Of a stretch of DNA of 64,000 nt, positions 44,318-52,581 are shown piece by piece. The notes under the pieces are model-generated. The model ran no database searches and had not been told where the DNA came from. It saw only the letters and a program-made list of their open reading frames with translations. The position numbers and the translations under genes were made by a program. The stretch comes from a bacterium. GTDB taxonomy: Bacteria; Cyanobacteriota; Vampirovibrionia; Gastranaerophilales; Gastranaerophilaceae. The stretch covers positions 124,001 through 188,000 of the forward strand of contig JAFYQF010000012.1 of NCBI GenBank assembly GCA_017559905.1, written 5' to 3'. The first letter of the stretch is position 1. Every line of letters begins with the position of its first letter.

Positions 44318-44635
44318 GACCTTCTACAAAACTACCTTGTACTTCTTTAAAACCTGTGACTGTAATTTATTGCCTTAAATCATGTATAAATTAACATTCC
44401 TTAAAACTATTGTACTTTATTTACCTCTAAACGCAATACCCCATTTAGAGGGCAATATTAACATTCAAAAGTTTTCGAATGTACATAACCACACTGTAAG
44501 TTAATCTAAAATCCTTTCTCTAAAATATAACAAAAGGGTTTTTTAAAACTTCTACTACAGATATAGTATAAATCATGATTTAGCTTTTGTCAAGGATAAA
44601 TTTAGGTGGTTTCTAAACATATTTTTATTTATCTC
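44318..44635. other. Intergenic region with inverted repeats
   Basis: No ORF is visible. On the minus strand a -10 TACAAT lies ~100 nt before the GGDEF start codon (TTGCGT-N16-TACAAT, about 44409-44436), so this gene has a long leader. Inverted repeats CCTCTAAA...TTTAGAGG (44424-44451) and ACATTC...GAATGT (44460-44481) lie upstream of it and may be regulator sites. Confidence 0.35.
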
Positions 44636-44664
44636 TTGCAAATTTTTTTCTTCAGTGTTATTAT
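44636..44664 (+). promoter_or_regulatory. Strong promoter driving the ncRNA upstream of dapF
   Basis: TTGCAA (44636-44641), a 17-bp spacer and TATTAT (44659-44664), with a TGT extension. No ORF begins after it; the transcript runs to the terminator at 44881-44909. Confidence 0.6.
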
Positions 44665-44670
44665 CAGACT

Positions 44671-44909
44671 ACTTCTGTAGGAAGTTTATCTTTTTGGAGT
44701 GCAGAAGAGGTTTCTTAAAGAAAATTCGAAAAAGACATAACAAGACTAAATGACGTTTGTTTTTAATTCTTGATATGCCTTTTGTTATATTTATCGAATT
44801 TAAAATGCGTCAGATAGTATGAAAAAGATTTTAATATCTTCATTTATATACATTTACTTGATGTTAATATATAACTATCTGCGGTTTTAAAAGACCGCTT
44901 TTTATTTTT
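44671..44909 (+). ncRNA. Structured non-coding RNA, family unknown
   Basis: About 240 nt between a strong promoter and a rho-independent terminator, with no ORF. Paired regions visible: a 5' hairpin ACTTC/GAAGT (44670-44684); a rod formed by AAATTCGA with TCGAATTT (about 44722-44800) with ATAACAA/TTGTTAT nested inside; a hairpin AAGAT/ATCTT near 44826-44841 inside the stem ACTATCTG/CAGATAGT (44811-44881); then the terminator GCGGT/ACCGC. It does not match the lysine riboswitch, RNase P, tmRNA or 4.5S RNA that I know. 6S RNA is a possibility, untested. dapF has its own -10 after the terminator, so this is an independent unit. Confidence 0.5.
44881..44909 (+). terminator. Rho-independent terminator of the ncRNA
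   Basis: GCGGT (44881-44885) pairs with ACCGC (44894-44898) with a T-rich tail (TTTTTATTTTTG). Confidence 0.65.
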
Positions 44910-44921
44910 GGTTATTTTGTG

Positions 44922-44927
44922 TATAAT
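44922..44927 (+). promoter_or_regulatory. dapF -10 box
   Basis: TATAAT at 44922-44927, 30 nt before the dapF ATG. The leader has GAGGG five nt before the start. No clear -35. Confidence 0.4.
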
Positions 44928-44957
44928 TCACCTGAAGAAGAAATTAAGAGGGATATT

Positions 44958-45794
44958 ATGCAAAGTATCAAAATAACAAAAATGCAAGGTTTGGGTAATG
45001 ATTTTGTAATTTTAACTTATGATGAGTTTAAAAAAACTGGACTTTCGATGTCGGAATTAGCTGTAAAATTATGTGATAGACATTTTGGGATTGGTGCAGA
45101 TGGGATGATTATACCAGATTTATCTTCATCTCAAAGTGCTGATATTGGCTGGTATTTTTATAATTCAGACGGTTCTACTGCTCAAATGTGTGGGAATGGT
45201 ATGAGATGTTTTGCAAAGTATGTGTATGACAACAAGTTTGTAAACAAAAAGAGTTTTAGTGTAAAAACTTTGGCTGGGATAATAAAGCCAGAACTTCTTG
45301 AAGATGGAACTGTGCGTGTGGATATGGGCGCTCCAATTTTAGAAGATGAAAGAATTCCGTTTAAAGGGGAAAGGGTTCTAAAGGCTTTAGATAGAGAATT
45401 TCAGATAAATCCTATTTCAATGGGAAATCCGCATTGTATTATTTTTACAGAAGACGATCCGTTGTATTTGGCTCAAACTTATGGTCCAACTATTGAAAAA
45501 CACGAGTTTTTCCCTGAAAAAACTAATACGGAATTTGTTAAGGTTTTAAAAAGAAATGAAGTTGATATGCGAGTTTATGAACGAGGTTGCGGTATCACAC
45601 TTGCTTGTGGAACTGGGGCTTGTGCTACTGTTGTTGCGGGTGTTTTAAATAACTTAACAGAACAAAAGGTAAAGGTTAACTTGTTAGGAGGCTCTGTAAT
45701 CATTGAGTGGCGCGGTTCTTCGGATAATTTGGAAGAGCATGTTTATATGACTGGTCGTGCCGATTATAGCTTTTTTGCAGAATACATGTTGTAA
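44958..45794 (+). CDS. dapF: Diaminopimelate epimerase
   Basis: A 278-residue cofactor-independent racemase converting LL- to meso-diaminopimelate for lysine and peptidoglycan. It has KMQGLGNDFV, the first catalytic Cys in CGNGMRCFAKY near 76-86 and the second in ACGTGACATVV near 220. Length is normal. The start at 44958 is set by GAGGG; an upstream GTG adds 13 residues without support. rpsF follows 57 bp later. Confidence 0.96.
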   Translation: MQSIKITKMQGLGNDFVILTYDEFKKTGLSMSELAVKLCDRHFGIGADGMIIPDLSSSQSADIGWYFYNSDGSTAQMCGNGMRCFAKYVYDNKFVNKKSFSVKTLAGIIKPELLEDGTVRVDMGAPILEDERIPFKGERVLKALDREFQINPISMGNPHCIIFTEDDPLYLAQTYGPTIEKHEFFPEKTNTEFVKVLKRNEVDMRVYERGCGITLACGTGACATVVAGVLNNLTEQKVKVNLLGGSVIIEWRGSSDNLEEHVYMTGRADYSFFAEYML

Positions 45795-45851
45795 AATTTC
45801 TTTTTTCCATGATATTATGGAAACATAGCCAAAATATAAAAGGAGAAAACT

Positions 45852-46142
45852 ATGAGAACTTATGAATTATTAGCTGTATTTAAACCAAATTTAGATGCAG
45901 AAGAAGTAGATAAACAACTTTCAGCTTTAAACGAATTAATCGTTGGTTTTGAAGGTAAAATCGAATCTACAGAAAAAACAGGTAGAAAAAAATTAGCTTA
46001 CGATATCCAAAACTTCCGTGATGGTTTCTTCGTAACTATGAACGTAAGCATTCCTGCTGACAAAGTTGCAGAATTAAAAAGACAACTAAAATTGAATGAC
46101 AACGTATTAAGAACTATGCTTCTTGAATTGTCAAACAAGTAA
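45852..46142 (+). CDS. rpsF: 30S ribosomal protein S6
   Basis: A 96-residue S6 protein with the MRTYELLAVFKPNL start and RKKLAYDIQ...DGFFV core. First gene of rpsF-ssb-rpsR, the common bacterial cluster. AGGAG precedes the ATG. The upstream gap has a short hairpin (TTTCCAT/ATGGAAA at 45804-45826) but no S6:S18 leader motif that I recognise. Confidence 0.95.
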   Translation: MRTYELLAVFKPNLDAEEVDKQLSALNELIVGFEGKIESTEKTGRKKLAYDIQNFRDGFFVTMNVSIPADKVAELKRQLKLNDNVLRTMLLELSNK

Positions 46143-46175
46143 GTTTTGTAACAGGGAAAACCGAAAGAGGAAAAA

Positions 46176-46568
46176 ATGTCATTAGCAAAATCAGTTGTAA
46201 CAGGTACAGTTTACAGAACTCCAGAAAAACGTTTCACTCAAAATAACGTTGGAGTTTCAGCATTTGTGCTTAATATTGGCGACAGAGAAGAAATGCTTGT
46301 GAGAGTTATTTCTAAAAGAAACAACCTTGATGACTTGGTTTCGTCTTTGAATAAAGGTGACAAAGTATTGGTTGAAGGTCGTCTTCAAACTGCTGCAGTT
46401 AAAATGGATGATGGCTCTGAAAAAAGAATTTACGAAATTGAAGCTAATACAATTGAAAGATGGGGTGAAATCACTTCTTCTTCTGATTATGGTAGTGAAG
46501 ACATCGTAAAATTTGAGTCAGATGACATGGCTAATGAATTGATTAATGAGGACGAAATTCCGTTCTAA
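46176..46568 (+). CDS. ssb: Single-stranded DNA-binding protein
   Basis: A 130-residue SSB with one OB-fold (LAKSVVTGTVYRTPEKRFTQ, GDKVLVEGRLQ) and a short acidic tail ending EDEIPF, which matches the conserved acidic tip that recruits repair proteins. The linker between OB fold and tip is brief. It lies between rpsF and rpsR as in most bacteria. Confidence 0.94.
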   Translation: MSLAKSVVTGTVYRTPEKRFTQNNVGVSAFVLNIGDREEMLVRVISKRNNLDDLVSSLNKGDKVLVEGRLQTAAVKMDDGSEKRIYEIEANTIERWGEITSSSDYGSEDIVKFESDDMANELINEDEIPF

Positions 46569-46633
46569 CAAGTATTACAAATTAAAACAAGGTCGAGCGC
46601 TTGTGCGCAAAATAGAAAGGTAACATTTTTAAA

Positions 46634-46864
46634 ATGGCTAAAATGGATCAAGATAAGAAAAAACGTAAGAATTGTTCACTTTGTGCAGACAAGGTAACTT
46701 CTATCGATTACAAAGATGCTGCTAAATTAAAAAGATACTTAACAGAAGCTGGTAAAATTATTCCAAGAAGAATTACTGGTAACTGTGCAGAACACCAACG
46801 TATGATTGCAAAAGCTATCAAACGTGCTAGAGAAGCAGCTATCATTGATTACGTTTTTGACTAA
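46634..46864 (+). CDS. rpsR: 30S ribosomal protein S18
   Basis: A 76-residue S18 with [13 protein letters not shown] near 24-36 and KIIPRRITG. An N-terminal CSLC pair (with a later C in NCAEHQ) suggests a zinc-binding form of S18. The Shine-Dalgarno AAAGG is 13 nt upstream. Confidence 0.95.
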   Translation: MAKMDQDKKKRKNCSLCADKVTSIDYKDAAKLKRYLTEAGKIIPRRITGNCAEHQRMIAKAIKRAREAAIIDYVFD

Positions 46865-46886
46865 TTCAAAAATAAAATCATTAAGT

Positions 46887-46925
46887 AAAAAGACCGATTT
46901 CGCAAAAGATTTCGGTCTTTTTATT
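46887..46925 (+). terminator. rpsR operon terminator
   Basis: AAAAGACCGA pairs with TCGGTCTTTT, then T residues. It ends dapF-rpsF-ssb-rpsR. Confidence 0.8.
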
Positions 46926-46942
46926 TGAATTTTTATATGATT

Positions 46943-46972
46943 AAAAAAGAGGCTACCTAAATGGTAGCCTCT
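46943..46972 (-). terminator. Terminator of the Fe-alcohol dehydrogenase gene
   Basis: AGAGGCTACC (46948-46957) pairs with GGTAGCCTCT (46963-46972); on the minus strand it is followed by TTTTTTAA. Confidence 0.8.
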
Positions 46973-46985
46973 AAAAGAATTTATC

Positions 46986-48194
46986 TTACAAAGGTTTAAT
47001 GGAATCTTTGTAGATAGCTTGAACAACATCACGACCGTTTCCTGATGGTGCTATATCAAGAAGTCCTGATAGTGATGGAGTTGTATAAACCAAATTAGTT
47101 AATTTTTCAACGTCAGCTTCAGAGAAACCTTCGTCTTGTAGTTTAGAAGTTACGCCAACAGAGAATAACCAATCTTGAACTGATTTAGCTGCTTGGTAAG
47201 CTTCAGATGGGTCGCCTTCCAAGTCAGGATTGATTGGTTTTAGAATGTCAGCAAGGATGTGAGCTTTGTCTTTGTAAATTGTTTTAATTACAGCAGGTAA
47301 TAGGATTGCCAAGCCTAAACCGTGAGAAAGCTCATGTTTAACTGCACTTAATGGGTGTTCAAGTGCGTGAGTATAGTGTAAAAGTCCGTTGTCAAAACAA
47401 ACTCCGCCCATCATAGCTGCGTAAGCCAAGTAGTATCTTGCTTGTAAATCATCTGGATTTTCTAAAGCTTTTGGCAAGTATTTGTGAACAAGCGCAATTA
47501 CTTCTCTAGCTAAAGATACGCTATATGGAGAAAGTACTGCTGATGTTGCTGCTTCAATTACGTGGTTTACTGCGTCAATTGAAACATAGCGAGTTTGTTT
47601 TGGGCTTAATTTAGTCATCAATTGTGGGTCGTCAATCGCAAACATTGGGTAGATACAATCGTATGCAATTGCTGGTTTGAAATCTTTTTCAGGAACTGTA
47701 ACTACTGCGAAACGGTTTGTTTCTGTACCTGTTCCGTGAGTTAAGTTGATTGATATAATAGGTGCAGCTTTTTCAGGTGCAAAAGTAAATTCGTAAATAT
47801 CATTTGCAGTTTTTTCTGGGTATTCAAGTAAAATTGCAACTGATTTACCAGCATCTGTTGGTGAACCGCCACCGATTGCAATAACAGCTTTTGCACCGAA
47901 TTCGATTGCTAATTTTGCCGCTTCGTTTACGTGTTGGGTTGTTGGGTTTGGAGTTACTTGGTCATAATTTACGTAGCTGATAGAGTTTTCTTTTAACGCT
48001 TTTTCTACGTAATCCCATGCTCCTGTTGCTTTGTATGCGTTTTTACCTGACATTACAATTACTTTGTCGATATTTTTATCTTTTAAAACTTTTGCAATAT
48101 CGTTGATTTTCTTGATTGCTCCCACACCAAAATATACTGTGGTGCGTGTTCTGATTTCTTTAACATCATTGATGTTAATATCTTTTTCAAACAT
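46986..48194 (-). CDS. Iron-containing alcohol dehydrogenase
   Basis: A 402-residue group III Fe-ADH. An N-terminal NAD(P)-binding half has AIGGGSPTDAGK near 110-121; the C-terminal half has the metal ligand array DAVNHVIE and HALEHPLSAVKHELSHG near 277-293. The family reduces aldehydes or oxidises alcohols such as 1,3-propanediol or butanol. The substrate is uncertain. GGAGAG precedes the ATG. pgk is directly upstream on the same strand with a terminator between, so it need not be co-transcribed with it. Confidence 0.88.
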   Translation of the reverse strand: MFEKDININDVKEIRTRTTVYFGVGAIKKINDIAKVLKDKNIDKVIVMSGKNAYKATGAWDYVEKALKENSISYVNYDQVTPNPTTQHVNEAAKLAIEFGAKAVIAIGGGSPTDAGKSVAILLEYPEKTANDIYEFTFAPEKAAPIISINLTHGTGTETNRFAVVTVPEKDFKPAIAYDCIYPMFAIDDPQLMTKLSPKQTRYVSIDAVNHVIEAATSAVLSPYSVSLAREVIALVHKYLPKALENPDDLQARYYLAYAAMMGGVCFDNGLLHYTHALEHPLSAVKHELSHGLGLAILLPAVIKTIYKDKAHILADILKPINPDLEGDPSEAYQAAKSVQDWLFSVGVTSKLQDEGFSEADVEKLTNLVYTTPSLSGLLDIAPSGNGRDVVQAIYKDSIKPL

Positions 48195-48240
48195 ATAAAC
48201 TCTCCTTTCTTAATATTTATTTACAAATATATAATAGCAT

Positions 48241-48273
48241 AAAAAAAGCCTGTGAATATTCACAAGCTTTTTT
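48241..48273 (-). terminator. pgk terminator
   Basis: AAAAAAAGCCTGTGAA pairs with TTCACAAGCTTTTTTT, nearly perfect, between pgk and the Fe-ADH gene. Confidence 0.8.
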
Positions 48274-48295
48274 TAATTTATATTGTGTGTTCTGA

Positions 48296-49498
48296 TTATT
48301 TATCGTCAAGAGCCGCAACGCCAGGAAGAACTTTTCCTTCGATAAATTCAAGAGAAGCACCGCCACCTGTTGAAACGTGAGTGAAGTCTTCAGCTTTGCA
48401 GAATTTTTTAGCTGCAGAAACAGAATCACCACCACCGATAACAGATACAGCGCCACCTTTTGTAGCTTCAACGATTGCTTCAAGAACTGCTTTTGTACCT
48501 TCAGCGAATTTTGGATTTTCAAACGCACCAACAGGGCCGTTCATCAAGATAGTTTTTGAAGATTTAAGAACTTCAGCAAAAGCTTTTCTTGAATCCATGC
48601 CAGCGTCAACGCCTTCAAATCCATCTGGAATTTCGTTGATAGCAACAAATTTGTTTGTTCCGTTGCCAGAGAAATCGTCAGCAGCCAAAACGTCAGTTGC
48701 CATAACTAATTTAACACCTTTAGCAGCAGCTTTAGCTTCGATAGCTTTAGCTGTTTCGATTTGGTCATCTTCGCAAATTGAGTTACCGATTTTACCGCCG
48801 TTAGCTTTAACGAATGTGTAAGCCATACCGCCACCGATAATCATGTTGTCTACTTTGTCTAGTAAGTTTTCAAGAACGCCAATTTTTGATGAAACTTTTG
48901 CACCACCTACAACTGCTGTGAATGGTCTTGTAGGGTTGTCAAGAGCTTGTGATAAGCATCTTAATTCTTTTTCCATCAATAAACCTGAAACTGCAGGTTT
49001 TAAAACTTTAGCTAATTTTGCTGTAGAAGTGTGGTTTCTGTGAGCAGCGCCGAATGCGTCGTTAACATAAAAATCACCAAGTTTAGCCAATTCGTTTGCA
49101 AATGTCATATCATCATCTTTAGCTTCTTCAGCTTTGTAGAAACGAATGTTTTCCAACAATGCTACTTGACCGTCTTTTAATGCTTCTAATTCTTTGTCTG
49201 CGCCTTCGCCAACTTTAGATGATACGAAAAGAACTTCTTCACCCAAAACTTTTGATAAGTGTTTTGCAACAGGTGCTAATGAAAATTCTAAATTCCATTC
49301 ACCTTTTGGTCTGCCCAAGTGAGCCATAAGAATAATTTTTGCGCCTTTGTCTTTTAAAAATTTAACTGTTGGCAAAATTGCTTGAATTCTTGTGTCATCA
49401 GTTACATTTTTGTTTTCATCCAAAGGAACGTTGATATCAACACGCATCAAAGCACGTAAGCCTTTGATTTCTCCTAAATCATTAACAGATTTTTTCAT
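48296..49498 (-). CDS. pgk: Phosphoglycerate kinase
   Basis: A 400-residue glycolytic kinase. It has RVDINVPLD near 18-26, HLGRPKG near 59-65, GGAKVSSKIGVL near 193-204 and the C-terminal GGGDSVSAAKK and THVSTGGGASLE loops. Length is normal. AAGGAG precedes the ATG. Codon choice is favourable, consistent with high expression. Confidence 0.97.
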   Translation of the reverse strand: MKKSVNDLGEIKGLRALMRVDINVPLDENKNVTDDTRIQAILPTVKFLKDKGAKIILMAHLGRPKGEWNLEFSLAPVAKHLSKVLGEEVLFVSSKVGEGADKELEALKDGQVALLENIRFYKAEEAKDDDMTFANELAKLGDFYVNDAFGAAHRNHTSTAKLAKVLKPAVSGLLMEKELRCLSQALDNPTRPFTAVVGGAKVSSKIGVLENLLDKVDNMIIGGGMAYTFVKANGGKIGNSICEDDQIETAKAIEAKAAAKGVKLVMATDVLAADDFSGNGTNKFVAINEIPDGFEGVDAGMDSRKAFAEVLKSSKTILMNGPVGAFENPKFAEGTKAVLEAIVEATKGGAVSVIGGGDSVSAAKKFCKAEDFTHVSTGGGASLEFIEGKVLPGVAALDDK

Positions 49499-49599
49499 AT
49501 TTAATCTCCTTATTTAAAGTAAAAATCCTGCGTAACTATTTTACAAAAAACAAAAATATAAATCAAAGGGTTTTATGCAATATGGTTTACAAATGCAGT

Positions 49600-50268
49600 T
49601 TATTTTTTCATAATTTGCATTGAAATTACTCCAAATAAATAATCTTTTCGCATAACAAAGTTAAATCCGCTTTTTTCAAAGTCCTTTATTAATTCTTCAG
49701 GTTCTGGGAATACTGTTTTTGATTTGATTAAGTATGAATATGAATCGCTATCGCCTTTGAACATTTTAGCAACTAGCGGTACTAAAATGTTAAAAATTTT
49801 GCTTACAAAGTTTTTTCTCCCGAAATCTAAATGAAGAAATTTCCCACCTGGTTTCAAAATTCTATAAACTTCGGTTAATGCTTTTTCTGGATTTGAGATG
49901 TTTCTCAAACCAAAACCCATAGTAACAAAATGGAATGTGTTATCTGGAAAATTTGTGTTTGTTATGTCTGTAAATATAAATTCTATTTTTTTATTTTTTA
50001 TCCTTGCAATGTCAAGCATGTTTTCTGAAAAATCAGCGCCGATAATTTCTGCAAGTGGTTGAGATTTTTTTATTAATTCTGCGATATCTCCCGTGCCCGT
50101 GCAGGCGTCTAAAACTTTGTCGTGAGGATTTATGTCTAAAAATGTAATGCAATCCTTTTTTACGAATTTGTGTAAGCCAAACGACATTGCATTGTTCATA
50201 AAGTCGTATTTTTCAGCAATGGTGTTGAATAAATTTTGAATGTATTCCGGTGTTTTAAATACTGTCAT
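49600..50268 (-). CDS. ubiE: Ubiquinone/menaquinone methyltransferase UbiE/MenG
   Basis: A 222-residue class I SAM methyltransferase for the C-methylation step of quinone synthesis. IAEKYDFMNNAMSFGLH, then VLDACTGTGD (SAM motif I) near 50-59, then GLRNI near 116-120 and LKPGGKFLHLDFGR, are typical of UbiE/MenG. The remainder of the quinone pathway is not in the window. AAAGG precedes the ATG. Confidence 0.88.
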   Translation of the reverse strand: MTVFKTPEYIQNLFNTIAEKYDFMNNAMSFGLHKFVKKDCITFLDINPHDKVLDACTGTGDIAELIKKSQPLAEIIGADFSENMLDIARIKNKKIEFIFTDITNTNFPDNTFHFVTMGFGLRNISNPEKALTEVYRILKPGGKFLHLDFGRKNFVSKIFNILVPLVAKMFKGDSDSYSYLIKSKTVFPEPEELIKDFEKSGFNFVMRKDYLFGVISMQIMKK

Positions 50269-50282
50269 AAATCGTTACCTTT

Positions 50283-50311
50283 TTTACATTAAACTAATCA
50301 TAACATATAAT
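50283..50311 (+). promoter_or_regulatory. Promoter of DUF4127 gene, leaderless type
   Basis: TTTACA (50283-50288), 17-bp spacer, TATAAT (50306-50311), then 6 nt (GGTTTA) and the ATG at 50318. It is one of the clearest leaderless arrangements here. Confidence 0.65.
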
Positions 50312-50317
50312 GGTTTA

Positions 50318-51664
50318 ATGAACATAGGATTTATACCGATAGACAATCGTCCTGTTTGTTATACACTTGCACAGCAGATTGTGGCAATGGATGATGATAT
50401 AAAATTATACATTCCGCCAAGAGATTTTTTGGGGGATTTAAAAAAGTATGCTGATGTAGAAAATATTTTCAGGTGGATAGAAGATTTACCACAATTGGAT
50501 GTGCTTGTTTTGTCGTTGGATACGGTTGCTTATGGCGGGTTGATTTCTTCAAGAAGATGTGAGGATTCTTTTGAGGAAATTAAGGAAAGAATTTTTAAAT
50601 TGAAAGAAATTTTATCAAAGAAAAATGCGAAAATTTTTGCGTTTTCTAGCATAATGAGAATTTCTAACAACAACTATAATGAAGAAGAAAAAGAGTACTG
50701 GTCACGTTGGGGAAAGCGGATTTTTGACTATTCTTTTCAAACTCACAAATTGGGGTGTGAAAGTTGTATTGCGCAAGTTGTGCCTTCTGAAATTTTAGAT
50801 GATTATTTAGCTACAAGAAAACGAAATTTTGAGATTAACAAAATTTATTTGGAATGGCAAAAAGAAGGATTTTTTGATACTTTAATTTTTTCAAAAGATG
50901 ATTGCGCAGAATATGGCTTTAATGTTCAGGAAGCAAAAGCATTAGAGGAATTGGGTGGGCTTACAAAAACTGGAGCTGACGAAATTCCGTTGACACTTTT
51001 GGCTCGTGCTGTTACTGGTGTTAGAAAAATAAAAATTGCACCAATATTTCTTGAGCCTGAATATAAAAATTTAATTTCAAATTATGAGGATGTTTCGATT
51101 GAAAAATCTGTAAAAGGTCAATTGGAATTGGCGGGTTGTGAAATTGTTTCAGAAGACGATGCGGATATTCTGTTGTATGTGAATAATTTTAAAAATCAAC
51201 AGGGTGAAATAGTAATGAAAGTTGGAACAGAAATGTTTGATGGCGTTTGGAATGTCCCTGAAAAATCTTATATGATTGCAGATGTTCGGTTTGCAAATGG
51301 TTCTGATAACAATTTCGTTGAACAAATCCTTGCTCATGAATTGGATGAAAAATTTTATGGATATTCTGCTTGGAATACTTCGGCTAATACGTTGGGAAGT
51401 TTGATTTGTTCTGCAGTGGTGAAATTTTTTGCTAAAAAATATAACCATGATAATTTTTCGAAATTACAGATGACTAGATTTGTGGATGATTGGGCTTATC
51501 AAGCAAATTGTCGACAAAAATTGGAAAAACCAGATGTTGAAACGTTAGGAGCTTTGATTTTGCCTTACCAAGAAAAAGTAGAAAAATTTTTGAGAAAAAA
51601 ATATAATGTGTCTTATAAATATCCTTGGGATAGATTGTTTGAGGTGGAAATTGAGTTTAGCTGA
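50318..51664 (+). CDS. DUF4127 family protein
   Basis: A 448-residue protein. MNIGFIPIDNRPVCYT...IPPRDFLGD at the N-terminus, LDTVAYGGLISSRR near 73-86 and the long TLLARAVTG segment match the DUF4127 family, which has no experimentally proven function that I know of. There is no signal peptide. It ends by overlapping the mntP start by 14 bp, so the two are coupled. The family's conserved acidic residues suggest a hydrolase, but that is not established. Confidence 0.75.
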   Translation: MNIGFIPIDNRPVCYTLAQQIVAMDDDIKLYIPPRDFLGDLKKYADVENIFRWIEDLPQLDVLVLSLDTVAYGGLISSRRCEDSFEEIKERIFKLKEILSKKNAKIFAFSSIMRISNNNYNEEEKEYWSRWGKRIFDYSFQTHKLGCESCIAQVVPSEILDDYLATRKRNFEINKIYLEWQKEGFFDTLIFSKDDCAEYGFNVQEAKALEELGGLTKTGADEIPLTLLARAVTGVRKIKIAPIFLEPEYKNLISNYEDVSIEKSVKGQLELAGCEIVSEDDADILLYVNNFKNQQGEIVMKVGTEMFDGVWNVPEKSYMIADVRFANGSDNNFVEQILAHELDEKFYGYSAWNTSANTLGSLICSAVVKFFAKKYNHDNFSKLQMTRFVDDWAYQANCRQKLEKPDVETLGALILPYQEKVEKFLRKKYNVSYKYPWDRLFEVEIEFS

Positions 51665-52193
51665 AGTAATTTTTCTTGCAATTGCATTAGGTATTGATTG
51701 TTGTGTTGTATCTTTTTCGCAAGGATTAATTTTTACATCAAGCAAAGTGCAAAATTCTTTGAAATTAGCCTTTGTCATGGGTGTTTTTCAAGGTGGCATG
51801 CCGGTAATTGGCTATATATTTGCTAATTTGGTTAGCAAATATGTTGAGGCATATAGTCAGTGGTTAGTTTTTGCAATTTTCATGATTTTAGGACTAAAAT
51901 TTATTATAGAAGCTTTAGTAAAAAAAGAAGAGCAAAATATATGCTGTTTGGGATGGGCATGCCTAATATCTATGGGTATTGCAACTAGTATTGATGCGCT
52001 TGTTTCTGGCGTAAGTTTAAGTTTTAGTGATACAAAATTATTAGTGCCAACTTTGATTATTGGATTTGCGTCTTTTGTCATGTCGTTGATCGGGTTTTGG
52101 TCAGGCAATTTATTTAAAAAATTTTCGTCAAAGTTTTTGGAAATTCTTGGCGGATTAATCCTTTGTGGTTTGGCAATTAAGGCTATTATTTAG
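51651..52193 (+). CDS. mntP: Manganese efflux pump MntP
   Basis: A 180-residue membrane protein with about six helices, exporting Mn2+. Start is TTG at 51651 with GAGGTGG just upstream, overlapping the DUF4127 gene by 14 bp. It matches MntP by its helix order, the AIALGIDCCVVS and ATSIDALVSGVS repeats (near 9-20 and 108-119) with paired Asp residues in membrane helices, and the final GLAIKAII. Length is typical. No yybP-ykoY manganese riboswitch was seen upstream. Confidence 0.85.
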   Translation: MSLAEVIFLAIALGIDCCVVSFSQGLIFTSSKVQNSLKLAFVMGVFQGGMPVIGYIFANLVSKYVEAYSQWLVFAIFMILGLKFIIEALVKKEEQNICCLGWACLISMGIATSIDALVSGVSLSFSDTKLLVPTLIIGFASFVMSLIGFWSGNLFKKFSSKFLEILGGLILCGLAIKAII

Positions 52194-52291
52194 GAATAGT
52201 TTTTATAATTTTTTTGTTTATTTTAAAAAAAAAGCATGCCCGAAAATAAGGAATATCTTTAATGTTTTACAAAAGTTAACAATTGTTTAAA

Positions 52292-52326
52292 TCATGGAAA
52301 CCCATGCTGTGAGCATGATTTCATGA
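52292..52326 (+). other. Long CATG-rich hairpin after mntP
   Basis: ATCATG(G)AAA pairs with TTTCATGAT, with CATGCT/AGCATG as an inner stem closing a 3-nt loop. No long T-tract follows. It may be an mRNA 3' structure of mntP or part of a small RNA. The gap 52194-52444 otherwise holds only AT-rich sequence with several CATG words. Confidence 0.35.
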
Positions 52327-52444
52327 TAAAAATTTCTCAAACCATGGCGGATATTAGTTCTTGCGCATGTTGACCTTTCAAAATATACTCTACAGCTAGA
52401 TTTGGGACTTTTGTTACAAATGTTCATAATCACATGTCAGTCTC

Positions 52445-52472
52445 TTGAAAATAAATCCTTATTTTCTATAAT
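52445..52472 (+). promoter_or_regulatory. Sigma-70 promoter of the Cys-rich small gene
   Basis: TTGAAA (52445-52450), 16-bp spacer, TATAAT (52467-52472). Start expected near 52479, followed by a ~100-nt structured leader. Confidence 0.6.
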
Positions 52473-52479
52473 GTAATTA

Positions 52480-52581
52480 AGAGGTGGTCCTAAAGACCGC
52501 GAGGGGTGGAGAAAACGGCTAGTTGTATAGCCGAAAGCTTTGCTATAGTTTGTACGATAACGAAGTTTGGAGAAAAATAAA
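52480..52581 (+). promoter_or_regulatory. Structured 5' leader of the Cys-rich small gene
   Basis: A ~100-nt leader with hairpins GGTC-CTAAA-GACC (about 52486-52498) and GGCTA-GTTG(TA)-TAGCC (52517-52532), and a purine-rich linker (GCGAGGGGTGGAGAAAA) between them. It is more GC-rich than the surroundings. I do not recognise it as a known riboswitch; it could be a regulatory leader or autogenous control site. Confidence 0.4.

Noticed and set aside
44671-44957. Lysine riboswitch before dapF
   Set aside because: The diagnostic AGAGG/GAAGGG...CCGAAG elements of the L box are absent, and a terminator and separate -10 lie before dapF.
48381-48821. 146-residue plus-strand reading frame opposite pgk
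   Set aside because: It is a shadow of the highly biased codon use of pgk.
50325-50340. CCGATAG as a sigma-28 box
   Set aside because: It lies inside the DUF4127 coding sequence (I-P-I-D) without a TAAA at the proper distance. Similar CCGATAG words in the aroB and GGDEF coding regions were rejected for the same reason.
51606-52193. yybP-ykoY manganese riboswitch before mntP
   Set aside because: mntP overlaps the upstream DUF4127 gene, so there is no leader to hold one.
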